Shown here one piece after another: positions 17,759 to 26,257 of a DNA stretch of 64,000 nt (position 1 is the stretch's first letter; the number at the start of each line of letters is the position of its first letter). The stretch is from Caproicibacterium lactatifermentans (GTDB lineage Bacteria; Bacillota; Clostridia; Oscillospirales; Acutalibacteraceae): positions 1,827,501-1,891,500 of the forward strand of contig NZ_CP046051.1 in the NCBI RefSeq assembly GCF_013315815.1. Direction: 5' to 3'. Made by a program: the position numbers and the translations under genes. The notes beneath the pieces are model-generated. The model worked only from the letters and a program-made list of their open reading frames with translations. It searched no databases and had not been told where the DNA came from.

Positions 17759-20700
17759 TTATCGCGTGCTTTTCTTGATCGTCGCCACAAGCAGGCGGCT
17801 GCCATTGAGATAAATGCCGGACTGTGCGCCCGGTGCGCCGATTGCCGTGATTTTGTAATAGTAATCATTGCCGTTGTGTTTTACCAGCGTTGTTTGGAAC
17901 ACATTTGGGGTGCCGACTGCAAAATCTGGTACCTTTCCATATGTGTTCGTAATTTTGAAAGTATAAGCGCCATCGACAACAAGATTACATCTGGTATCAC
18001 TCAAAGAATAATTTGGATTTTTTCTGACCGTCGCCACAAGCAGGCGGCTGCCATTGAGGTAAATGCCGGACTGTGCGCCCGGTGCGCCGATTGCCGTGAT
18101 TTTGTAATAGTAATCATTGCCGTTGTGTTTTACCAGCGTTGTTTGGAACACATTTGGGGTGCCAACTACAAAATCTGGTACCTTTCCATATGTGTTCGTA
18201 ATTTTGAAAGTATAAGCGCCATCGACAACAAGATTACATCTGGTATCACTCAAAGAATAATTTGGATTTTTTCCGACCGTCGCCACAAGCAGGCGGCTGC
18301 CATTGAGGTAAATGCCGGACTGTGCGCCCGGTGCGCCGATTGCCGTGATTTTGTAATAGTAATCATTGCCGCTGCGCTTTACCAGCGTTGTGCGGAACAC
18401 ACTCGGTGTGCCGACTGCAAAGTCTGGTGCCTTTCCATTTTTAGAGGTGATTTTGAAGGTATATGCGCCGTTAACATCAAAATCATCTGTTGTGTCGCTG
18501 ATGTAAGCATTTCCATCAGAATCATCTGTTGCGTCGCCGGTTTGAGTATGGTCGGTAGGTGACGAGGCATTCGCAGCCAGGAGCACGCCGGAATATGCTG
18601 GAATCGTCATAGTGACAGCGCCGTTCTTTTTTGGCACAGCGGTATTCGTCATCATGTCAACCAGTGTGTCGCCCTTGACAGTGGAAGCGTCCAAGGTTAC
18701 GGTTACATCCTGCCCACTGTTGTTTGCAGCAATCAAAAATTGATTTTTACTGTCCGCGCGCACATAAGCCATTACCTCATTCTTATCTGTTTTGAGCATA
18801 GAAATGCTTCCTGTGCGAAGGGCTGAGTTGCTGTTTCGGATGGAAATCAGCTTTGCGTACCACTGAAACAAATCCTGGTTGCTGCCGCTCCAGTCCATGG
18901 TACGGCGGTCATCCGGGTCGTCAGCACCGACCACGCCCACTTCATCACCATAGTAAATCGTGGGAGCGCCTGGGTAAGTTAGCTGCAGGAGGGCCGCCAT
19001 ATATTGCTTTTTCTTTGCGGCATCTGACGTTTGGGCATAAGTCGGGAAGGTATGCGCAATATCCTTTTGATTCCGGTCATCATCGATACCGTCAAGGTAG
19101 GAGAGGAGCCGCGTTGTATCGTGCGAATCCAGAAGATTCATCATTGCATAAAATGCCTCCGATGGATACCTCTCGCGCAGTTTTTCCAGATTTTTCGCAC
19201 AATCCGCCGAACTTCCTCCTCTTGTGTAGGTAAGTATCGCATTGCGGAACTGATAATTCATGCACGAATCATACATATCGCCAAGCAGATATTTTGTTGC
19301 GTCAGCCCAGATTTCTCCGATAATGACATTGTCACTGCCAAGCGCTTTCACGGAGCTGCGGAATTTCTGCCATGTTTCATCCGAAACCTCATTTGCGCAG
19401 TCCAAGCGCCATCCATCGGAGCCTTTGCGGATCCAGTATTTCGTTACAGAATCGGGTCCGTCGACCAGCTCTTTTGCCCAGCTGGATGTCTGGTACTCCG
19501 AACCATTGGTAGCCTTGATGACAGGCATAGAGTCATAGCCCCACCAGCCTTCATAACCATAAACTTTTTTGCCATTTCGTCCGCCGATTGTATCTCGAAT
19601 CGGTTGCTTTGTCGTCTGATCAAGGAGCGGGTCTCGTGTTACCGTAAACCACTTTGTGTAAGTGAAATCTCTCACGCTGTGGTGGTCTTTAAAATATGCT
19701 GTGGCAGCGGTCTCCGCTGCATCCTGCGCTGTGCCGGGATGGTCATCTATATAGTCGTAAACATATGCCCAGTACGGATAGGCGCCGACTTTCCCGTTTA
19801 CCCCGACATATTTGTAGTACCGGTCAAAATAAATCGAGTCATCCGAAACATGATTATAAACGCCGTCGAGGATAACGTGCATCCCGTTTCTCTTGGCTGT
19901 TTGGCACAGTTCGGTGAAATCGCCTTCCGTGCCGAGGATGGGGTCGATTTTCTTGTAATCCGTTGTGTCGTACCTGTGGTTGGACACGGAAGAGAAAATT
20001 GGGTTAACGTAAATCACGTTCACCCCAAGTTTTTTCAGATAGTCGATTTTCTGCGTGATTCCCTTAATATCACCGCCATAGATTTCATTGCCCCATATGC
20101 CGTCCCCTTTGTAAGCCTGGGACGGATATTCACCTGCGTGCTGGCTCTCCTGTTCCGGATTTTCCGGATATTTGCTCCAGTCCTTTACGAACTCATAGTT
20201 GGTGGCCCCGCGTGCACCCTTTGGGGCAGCATCATCGTTCGCGGTATCACCATTATAGAAGCGGTCCGGGAATATCTGATAAATCACCGCATTCTTCATC
20301 CAGTCAGGTGTTTTGTAGCCCTCCTTATAAACCACTAGGTCGTAAGGAGAGATGCTGCCCGGGTCGGTCAGTTTTCCCGTTCCATAATATCCGTCGTCAT
20401 CGCCGTACACCTTGAAATCACCGTAAGCATTCGCCAGCTCAAAGTAATACGTATACTGCCCAATCGTGGCAAAACTCTGCGTTGTGCTCCACATAATTTT
20501 TCCGTCGGCGGCGGAGCTCTTTGTCATCGTGATGCGTTTATTTTCAGGCCCTTTTATAAACAGATAAGCTTCTGACACATCATCGCCCGTCTGGATGGAA
20601 AAGGTGGTCCGCTTGTTCTGCTCCACTGCGCCGTAAGTGCTTTTGTATTTTCTGTCCTGTGTATTGTAGTAGACATTCTTCCCGTCAATTTTGCGGTCGG

Positions 20701-22606
20701 AAGCATTGGAGTAACACAGTTCAGTCAAAGGGTCAAAAGAAAAAGTGACATTCTTTTCCCCGGCAAGCGTAAACGGAGCGACATTACACGAAGCAGCCCT
20801 GCCCGACTTATTCTTCCAGTTAATTTTAAAGTCCGAATAGGTTCCGGCAGGCAGAGAAACAGTTACCTGATAAATGCCCGTGAGGCCGTCATCTGTCAGT
20901 TTTGTGCCGGATGGCACGCCTGTTCCGGAAAGGCTGGGGTCAACAAATAGATAGTTCAGCGATGTGACGGAAAGGTGAGTAATATCGTTGTAATAAACCG
21001 TGACATCCTGTTGATTGTTTACATCCAGGCTGAGATTGTCGCCGCCTGATTTGCCATGCATGCCATAGTTTTCATTCCATGTTCCGTCCACTGTAATTTT
21101 ATACTGGTAGTTGTTCGCTGGCGGTACATCTTTAAAAGTATATGAGTAAAGGCCCTTCCCCTTATACGTCATCTTGTTGGAAGCAGGGTCCCACGACTTG
21201 CCAGGCAGTGTGCCCGGCACATAGACTGCCCGCCCTGTGAAAGCTGCGCGGGTGTAGTTGGAATAGTTTTCATTGTTATACGTGTAAGTATTTTCTGCAG
21301 AAGGGTCCAGGGTACGTGTGCCGTTTACCGTGTAAAAATAAATGTAATCCAGCGCCCCATCACCCAAAAATAGGTTGCCGCTTGTAAACGTGCCGCTGGC
21401 ATCTTTTTCGGCAGAAAGCGAAATCGTTTTGGCCTTCTCGGGAGAAGATTTCGGCGCATACGTCAGAGAAATCTTGTCTGTCGGCGCCTCTTGAAAAACA
21501 AATTCCACCATCCCATTGGCATTGTCAATCACCTTTGCCGAAGCAAACTGATATCCGAGGGCTTCGGAAACGGCATTGAACTTGTTGACTGTATCAAAAA
21601 GCTTCTGGGAAGAGGCATCATAGAGGAAAACAACATTTGTGTCATCGCTGTCAACTTTGAAGCTGATGTTTTCTGCGATTTTGTCGTACTTGTATTTCTT
21701 GTCGAAAACGACTTTGTACTCGTAGGTACCCTTATCGAATGTTTTGCTGAATACGTAAAGATTCTTCGTAATCTGTGAAAAATCCCATCCAGCCGCGCTA
21801 GGGTCCCATGTGCCGCTGCTGCCGCGTACGGTCCCTATCAGCGAAACGGTCGTCGTAAAAGCAGGTTTGGAAAGATTGCTGCCCTCCGCATCTTTTTGAT
21901 CAATATTGATGGCAGGTTCGCGGATAGAATCGGTGCATATCCCCTGTAGATAATCCGCAAAAATCGTAAAGGATGTGGAACCGGCAGGCACCTTCGTCTC
22001 AACGTTGCTTCCACACTCGCCATATCCCCATGCATGATTATAAGCGACTTTATAACTGATATTTACATCGCTTTTTGTCGCGGAAAATTTAAAAGTTTTA
22101 GAATAGCGTCCTCCGCCGAGATAGTCGAGGTCACCGTCTGTGTCATTCGGCACCCAGTCGCTGATGTTAAGCTCCGTGCCGATGGAGCCTAAAGCGCCTG
22201 TCAGCGTCGCCGAAGTTTTAAAGTGAACTGCGTTATTAATGGAATCCACCGTATTGTTTTTTGCCGCAGCATCGGAAGAGCCACGTGAATAATAACGTAT
22301 GTAAACGTTCTCTTCTGCGGGTACATTTACCGAAACATCTGCAGCTTTTGCGCTCCCGTTTACTTTAACGGTATAAGTGTGTTTTCCGGCACTGAGCTTA
22401 ACACATGATTCATATATGCCGCCTGCATAAAGGGACATCTGATTGTCTGTTTCTTTGTCTATAGCAAGCAATACCAGGTCAGTTACTTTCGGCCCGCCCG
22501 TGGCTTCCGCAGCAGATGCTTTCAAAGTGACACCTGTCAAGGCAGAGAGCCCGATAAGCAAGGACAGCACCAAGCTGAGACATTGCCTGCACACTTTTTT
22601 TACCAT
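17759..22606 (-). CDS. Secreted amylopullulanase-like GH13 enzyme
   Basis: The product is 1615 aa. A signal peptide (basic MVKKVCRQ start, hydrophobic core, cleavage after ASA) sends it outside the cell. Residues about 40-560 hold repeated beta-sandwich modules of the amylopullulanase X25 type (YKVAYNHAWGYG, YEYKVVFD, YQYKITVDGTW), then a CBM34-like segment and the GH13 barrel. The conserved regions are DGVYNHVS (about 910), GWRLDCANEV with the nucleophile Asp (about 1067), GEIW with the acid Glu (about 1097) and LLDSHDTTR (about 1159). It should hydrolyse alpha-1,4 and probably alpha-1,6 glucan bonds. Three 83-residue repeats end the protein. ATG at 22606 follows GGGAGG; the frame is open to 22645 but lacks a ribosome site there. 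Confidence 0.9.
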   Translation of the reverse strand: MVKKVCRQCLSLVLSLLIGLSALTGVTLKASAAEATGGPKVTDLVLLAIDKETDNQMSLYAGGIYESCVKLSAGKHTYTVKVNGSAKAADVSVNVPAEENVYIRYYSRGSSDAAAKNNTVDSINNAVHFKTSATLTGALGSIGTELNISDWVPNDTDGDLDYLGGGRYSKTFKFSATKSDVNISYKVAYNHAWGYGECGSNVETKVPAGSTSFTIFADYLQGICTDSIREPAINIDQKDAEGSNLSKPAFTTTVSLIGTVRGSSGTWDPSAAGWDFSQITKNLYVFSKTFDKGTYEYKVVFDKKYKYDKIAENISFKVDSDDTNVVFLYDASSQKLFDTVNKFNAVSEALGYQFASAKVIDNANGMVEFVFQEAPTDKISLTYAPKSSPEKAKTISLSAEKDASGTFTSGNLFLGDGALDYIYFYTVNGTRTLDPSAENTYTYNNENYSNYTRAAFTGRAVYVPGTLPGKSWDPASNKMTYKGKGLYSYTFKDVPPANNYQYKITVDGTWNENYGMHGKSGGDNLSLDVNNQQDVTVYYNDITHLSVTSLNYLFVDPSLSGTGVPSGTKLTDDGLTGIYQVTVSLPAGTYSDFKINWKNKSGRAASCNVAPFTLAGEKNVTFSFDPLTELCYSNASDRKIDGKNVYYNTQDRKYKSTYGAVEQNKRTTFSIQTGDDVSEAYLFIKGPENKRITMTKSSAADGKIMWSTTQSFATIGQYTYYFELANAYGDFKVYGDDDGYYGTGKLTDPGSISPYDLVVYKEGYKTPDWMKNAVIYQIFPDRFYNGDTANDDAAPKGARGATNYEFVKDWSKYPENPEQESQHAGEYPSQAYKGDGIWGNEIYGGDIKGITQKIDYLKKLGVNVIYVNPIFSSVSNHRYDTTDYKKIDPILGTEGDFTELCQTAKRNGMHVILDGVYNHVSDDSIYFDRYYKYVGVNGKVGAYPYWAYVYDYIDDHPGTAQDAAETAATAYFKDHHSVRDFTYTKWFTVTRDPLLDQTTKQPIRDTIGGRNGKKVYGYEGWWGYDSMPVIKATNGSEYQTSSWAKELVDGPDSVTKYWIRKGSDGWRLDCANEVSDETWQKFRSSVKALGSDNVIIGEIWADATKYLLGDMYDSCMNYQFRNAILTYTRGGSSADCAKNLEKLRERYPSEAFYAMMNLLDSHDTTRLLSYLDGIDDDRNQKDIAHTFPTYAQTSDAAKKKQYMAALLQLTYPGAPTIYYGDEVGVVGADDPDDRRTMDWSGSNQDLFQWYAKLISIRNSNSALRTGSISMLKTDKNEVMAYVRADSKNQFLIAANNSGQDVTVTLDASTVKGDTLVDMMTNTAVPKKNGAVTMTIPAYSGVLLAANASSPTDHTQTGDATDDSDGNAYISDTTDDFDVNGAYTFKITSKNGKAPDFAVGTPSVFRTTLVKRSGNDYYYKITAIGAPGAQSGIYLNGSRLLVATVGKNPNYSLSDTRCNLVVDGAYTFKITNTYGKVPDFVVGTPNVFQTTLVKHNGNDYYYKITAIGAPGAQSGIYLNGSRLLVATVRKNPNYSLSDTRCNLVVDGAYTFKITNTYGKVPDFAVGTPNVFQTTLVKHNGNDYYYKITAIGAPGAQSGIYLNGSRLLVATIKKSTR
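17781..18480 (-). repeat. Tandem 249-bp repeats encoding C-terminal domains
   Basis: Units 17781-18029 and 18030-18278 are each 249 bp (83 codons) and differ at only a few bases. A third unit from 18279 to about 18480 is the same near its 3' part but diverges towards the catalytic domain. Each encodes a GAYTFKIT ... DYYYKITAIGAPGAQSGIYLNG ... LLVATV domain, probably surface- or glucan-binding. Confidence 0.93.
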
Positions 22607-22661
22607 AATTTCCTCCCTTTTAACGACTTTCACCGCATACAGCAAGATCTGGTTTTCTCAG

Positions 22662-22681
22662 TTATGCAATCGGTTACATAA
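22662..22681. promoter_or_regulatory. LacI-family-type operator upstream of amylopullulanase
   Basis: TTATGCAATCGGTTACATAA is an interrupted palindrome (left half TTATGCAATC, right half complement TTATGTAACC) with the central CG typical of LacI/GalR-family operators such as MalR or CcpA sites. It lies 56 nt upstream of the start codon. Regulator not identified in the window. Confidence 0.4.
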
Positions 22682-22799
22682 CTGTCGATGCGTAAACCGA
22701 ATTTCCAGCACGAAATGCTTTTATAGAAATTATTGCGCCAAATTTCCTGTTTTCACAACCCCTCCGTTTTTACAAAGTATCGTGTGTCCTTAGAGAATA

Positions 22800-23012
22800 A
22801 TAGCATATCCCATTGGGAAAATAAATCCCAAATTATTACAAATGTCCCTAACTATATTTGTTAATTTTGCCATCTGCCAATCAAATTTATAAAATACATA
22901 CGCGCATATGCATACGGCAGAAATAAAACTGGCCTCCTGCAGGGAACATCCGTCTGCTGAAGCCTGTCCCCTAGATGGTGTCAAGAGAAGTTTGCAATTT
23001 AATCTGTGTTTG
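22800..23012. other. Non-coding stretch at left edge of the island
   Basis: AT-rich sequence with no recognisable gene. It lies between the upstream region of the amylopullulanase and a transposase remnant and probably marks the left junction of the accessory island. Confidence 0.4.
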
Positions 23013-23205
23013 TTAATAATGTGAACCAAGGAAATCAGCAAGAAGTTGAAGAGGGTTTTTCCATCCAAGCGTACGCATAGCCTTAGTGTTGCCCCAAGAT
23101 AGATGGGATTCCAGTTTTTGGTTAAGCTCACATACGTTGGCAAATTTTTCCCAGTCGTAGAAATGCCTCTGGTCGTTAAGATGACTGCGTTCCACCTCGC
23201 CTTTG
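23013..23205 (-). pseudogene. Remnant of IS481-like transposase (C-terminus)
   Basis: About 63 residues on the minus strand, from KGEVERSHLNDQRHFYDW to the stop codon, match the end of DDE integrase-type transposases (the catalytic Glu is in the VERSH motif, with a downstream LGWKNPLQLL motif). Everything upstream, including the first two catalytic Asp residues, is missing. The upstream frame (to 23411) stays open but is unrelated. This is an insertion sequence scar. Confidence 0.75.
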
Positions 23206-23698
23206 CGCCACGGTTTGCGCAACAGTGTGACCAGCCATACATCTACCGGAATGACAAACAGCGGCGCGCAGTATAACAGCCCTCCGATAAAATGAATCAG
23301 GTCACCGTATTGTAAATATAAAAGGTCCATCTGTACCGAGTTGGCAAGAGCACTACCATCCAGCGAATTTCCGTCCGGAAGCAGAAAAAGTACCATCAGC
23401 GTGGCCTGCACAATCAGCGCTGTTCATTGGGTCGCTTTTAAGTTTTGCATATCATTCTGGCTGTTGGCCATTGGGCAGACACTCCTCTTGGGCAAAAGCA
23501 TATAAAATATTCATATAAAATATTATAGTATAACAAAAAACGTGCGTGCCCACAAGCAAAGCCACCGCCTGTTTCCGTGCCCGTCGAAAATAGATCGGTA
23601 GGCATAAAAAACGAAGGAAGTTTGCATCAAGTGGTATGGAGTGATTGGAAGACCTCGCGGCAGTCCGTTCAATGGATGTGAAACCCATTCTTGCACAG
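23206..23698. other. Non-coding stretch between IS remnant and trehalose operon
   Basis: No frame gives recognisable protein. A hydrophobic minus-strand run (about 23240-23340) is probably decayed sequence fused by chance to the transposase remnant. Confidence 0.4.
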
Positions 23699-23785
23699 TT
23701 TGTACAAACCGAAAAAACGATCTTACTCTTTTATATAATAATAAAGTGCTTGGCAACCTGTACGTACATGTATATTATATATACA
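23699..23785 (+). promoter_or_regulatory. Trehalose operon control region with two palindromes
   Basis: TTTGTACAAA (23699-23708) is a perfect palindrome and TGTATATTATATATACA (23769-23785) a near-perfect one, resembling the TTGTATATACAA operator bound by TreR in bacilli. The second site is 25 nt before the treR start, and a TATAAT-like box lies between them at about 23733-23740. Together they suggest autorepression by the GntR-family protein. The operator role is inferred. Confidence 0.5.
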
Positions 23786-23810
23786 AAAGAAACTGTTATT
23801 GGAGAAAATT

Positions 23811-24521
23811 ATGGCAAAGTTTTGTTTGATCTATCAGGATCTCAAGGCAAAAATCAACGAAGGCATTTATAGAACCAACGACTTGCTGCCAAGCGAAAGC
23901 GGCCTGTGCGATTTATATGACGCATCGCGTGATACCATTCGTAAGGCGCTGAGCCGACTGCGCGAGGAAGGTTACATTCAGTCGCAGAAAGGCAAGGGCT
24001 CTATCGTCATCAACCGCCAGCGGTATGTGTTTCCGGTATCCGATGTCATCAGCTACAAAGAATTGGCGACGCGCAGACACATAAGCACACATACCACCGT
24101 TATTAAGGATAAAATCACGAAACTTCCGATCAGCGATTTTGCATCGGTCGATCCGACTGCAAAAGCAATACCTGTCACAAAACTGGTGCGTGTTCGCGAG
24201 GTCAACGGTGAGCCGGTGATTATTGATATCGATTATGTATCAACGGATGTTGTGCCCGGCATTTCCCACGAGGTGGCCGCCGATTCAATTTATCGCTACT
24301 TTGAAGAGGAACTGCATTTATCGATTGCCTATGCCAAAAAGGAGATCACTGTTGAACCGGCTACAGATTCTGATCAAGAACTGCTCCATCTAAAAGCTGG
24401 AGATGTGGTTGTGGTGGTCAAAAGCGTAACGAGTTTGGAGGATACAACAACATTTCAGTACACAGAATCACGGCATCGGCCTGATCGGTTTCGATTTCAA
24501 GATTTTGCTAGACGTTTATGA
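23811..24521 (+). CDS. treR: GntR-family trehalose operon repressor
   Basis: The product is 236 aa. An N-terminal winged helix-turn-helix of the GntR type (about residues 5-70; LLPSESGLCDLYDASRDTIRKALSRLREEGYI) is followed by a UTRA effector domain. In this family the effector is trehalose-6-phosphate, which releases the repressor. Identity as TreR rests on family plus position directly before a phosphotrehalase and trehalose-type PTS gene. ATG at 23811 follows TTGGAGAAAATT; an upstream in-frame codon at 23799 is rejected because it precedes the ribosome site. Confidence 0.85.
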   Translation: MAKFCLIYQDLKAKINEGIYRTNDLLPSESGLCDLYDASRDTIRKALSRLREEGYIQSQKGKGSIVINRQRYVFPVSDVISYKELATRRHISTHTTVIKDKITKLPISDFASVDPTAKAIPVTKLVRVREVNGEPVIIDIDYVSTDVVPGISHEVAADSIYRYFEEELHLSIAYAKKEITVEPATDSDQELLHLKAGDVVVVVKSVTSLEDTTTFQYTESRHRPDRFRFQDFARRL

Positions 24522-24592
24522 GGCATTCGCACATTGGCCGAATGAATCCTCTGGATTTATCGCTTTGTGTCTGAATGTTTAAAGGAGGCACT

Positions 24593-26257
24593 ATGAGTTT
24601 ACAAAATAAAGTAATCTATCAACTTTACCCGAAGTCATTTTACGACAGTAACGGCGATGGAATCGGTGACCTGCGCGGAATTATTGAAAAAATCGATTAC
24701 TTTAGGCGATTACATGTAGATATGATTTGGTTCAATCCGTTCTTTGTTTCGCCGCAAAATGACAATGGGTATGACGTGGCGGATTACCGCCGCATTGATC
24801 CGCGGTTCGGTACGATGGACGATTTTGATGAACTGATGCGGAAGCTGCAGGATATCGGCATTGACGTGATGCTGGACATGGTCTTAAACCACACCAGTAC
24901 CCAGCACGAATGGTTTCAAAAGGCACTGGCGGGAGACCCCATGTATCAGGCTTACTACTACATCCGTGACCCAAAGCCAGATGGCACTGTTCCGACCAAC
25001 TGGGAATCTAAATTTGGCGGTTCTGCGTGGGAAAAGTTTGGCAATATCGGCAAGTATTATTTGCACTTGTACGGCCCGACGCAGGCTGACTTGGATTGGC
25101 ACAACCCGCAGGTTCGGAAAGAGGCAGCGGATATTGTAAACTTCTGGCGTCAAAAGGGCGTGCGTGGTTTCCGCTTTGATGTTCTGAATGTCATTGGGAA
25201 AGACAATCGGCTGGTCGATGCGCCGCCGGAAATCCAAAGCAAAACGCTTTATACTGACACACCTGTTGTGTCAAGCTATATCAAAGAAATTGCCGCCAGC
25301 AGCTTTGGCCAGGATGACAACAGCGTCACAGTCGGTGAAATGAGCTCGACCACGATTCCCAAGGCTATTGAGTATACCAATCCGGCCAACAAAGAGCTGA
25401 GTATGGTTTTTCAGTTTCACCACTTAAAAACAGATTACGTCAACGGCAAAAAGTGGACGAAAAAGCGCTATGATTTCAAGAAACTACGTGGCTTGCTCAA
25501 TCAGTGGGGTGTCGGTATGTCCAAGGGCGGCGGCTGGCAAGCGCTGTTTTGGAACAATCATGACCAACCGCGTGCGCTGGACCGTTTCGGTGATGTCAAA
25601 CACTATCGTGTCAAAAGTGCGCAGATGCTGGCCGCCAGCATTCACCTGAACCGCGGTACACCATATATTTATCAGGGTGAGGAAATTGGAATGAGCGATC
25701 CTGACTATACCAGCATGGAGGATTATGTCGATATTGAGGCTAAAAATGCCTATCGGGAATTGCTCAATGCTGGCAAGCCGGCAGATGAGGCATTTGCCAT
25801 CGTTCACAGTAAAGCACGCGACAACTCACGCACACCGATGCAGTGGGACAGCAGTGCCAACGCCGGCTTTACCACCGGCACACCGTGGCTACGGCCGACC
25901 AACCAAAAATTGGTCAACGTGAAAGATGAACTAGACCACGGACAGATTTTTCCATTCTATCAAAAGCTGATTTATTTGCGCAAGACGGTACCCGTCATTG
26001 CGGCGGGTGACTATCAACCGTTCGGTACAAACATTGGCTGGCTCTATGGTTACCAAAGACACCTAAATCACGATGCGTTGCTGGTTTTAAATAATTTTGC
26101 AGACCACAGCATTCAAGTCCCACTGCCGGCTGAGTGGCAGCAGGGCAATATCTTAATTACCAATCAATCAGGTATTCAATTAACGGATGTGCTGACGCTT
26201 GAGCCGTTTACGACGCTGGCAATCCGCACTATAAGGGAGGAAAAGGTCCATGGGTAA
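24593..26257 (+). CDS. treA: Alpha,alpha-phosphotrehalase (GH13)
   Basis: The product is 554 aa and splits cytosolic trehalose-6-phosphate into glucose and glucose-6-phosphate. It is a GH13 enzyme of the oligo-1,6-glucosidase/phosphotrehalase group: QLYPKSFYDSNGDGIGDLRGI at the start, MLDMVLNHTS (region I), GFRFDVLNVI with nucleophile Asp (II), VGEMSS with acid Glu (III) and NNHDQPRA (IV). The FWNNHDQPRALDRFG form and the PTS neighbour favour phosphotrehalase over sucrase-isomaltase relatives. ATG at 24593 follows AAAGGAGG. The stop overlaps the start of the PTS gene by 8 nt. The operon is treR-treA-treP. Confidence 0.9.
   Translation: MSLQNKVIYQLYPKSFYDSNGDGIGDLRGIIEKIDYFRRLHVDMIWFNPFFVSPQNDNGYDVADYRRIDPRFGTMDDFDELMRKLQDIGIDVMLDMVLNHTSTQHEWFQKALAGDPMYQAYYYIRDPKPDGTVPTNWESKFGGSAWEKFGNIGKYYLHLYGPTQADLDWHNPQVRKEAADIVNFWRQKGVRGFRFDVLNVIGKDNRLVDAPPEIQSKTLYTDTPVVSSYIKEIAASSFGQDDNSVTVGEMSSTTIPKAIEYTNPANKELSMVFQFHHLKTDYVNGKKWTKKRYDFKKLRGLLNQWGVGMSKGGGWQALFWNNHDQPRALDRFGDVKHYRVKSAQMLAASIHLNRGTPYIYQGEEIGMSDPDYTSMEDYVDIEAKNAYRELLNAGKPADEAFAIVHSKARDNSRTPMQWDSSANAGFTTGTPWLRPTNQKLVNVKDELDHGQIFPFYQKLIYLRKTVPVIAAGDYQPFGTNIGWLYGYQRHLNHDALLVLNNFADHSIQVPLPAEWQQGNILITNQSGIQLTDVLTLEPFTTLAIRTIREEKVHG

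Noticed and set aside
19031..20338. 435-aa plus-strand ORF opposite the amylopullulanase
   Set aside because: Exact shadow of the GH13 catalytic region on the other strand; no ribosome site and no family features.
23206..23411. N-terminal part of the ORF that includes the IS481-like remnant
   Set aside because: Hydrophobic, with no transposase features; the homology begins only near KGEVERSH.
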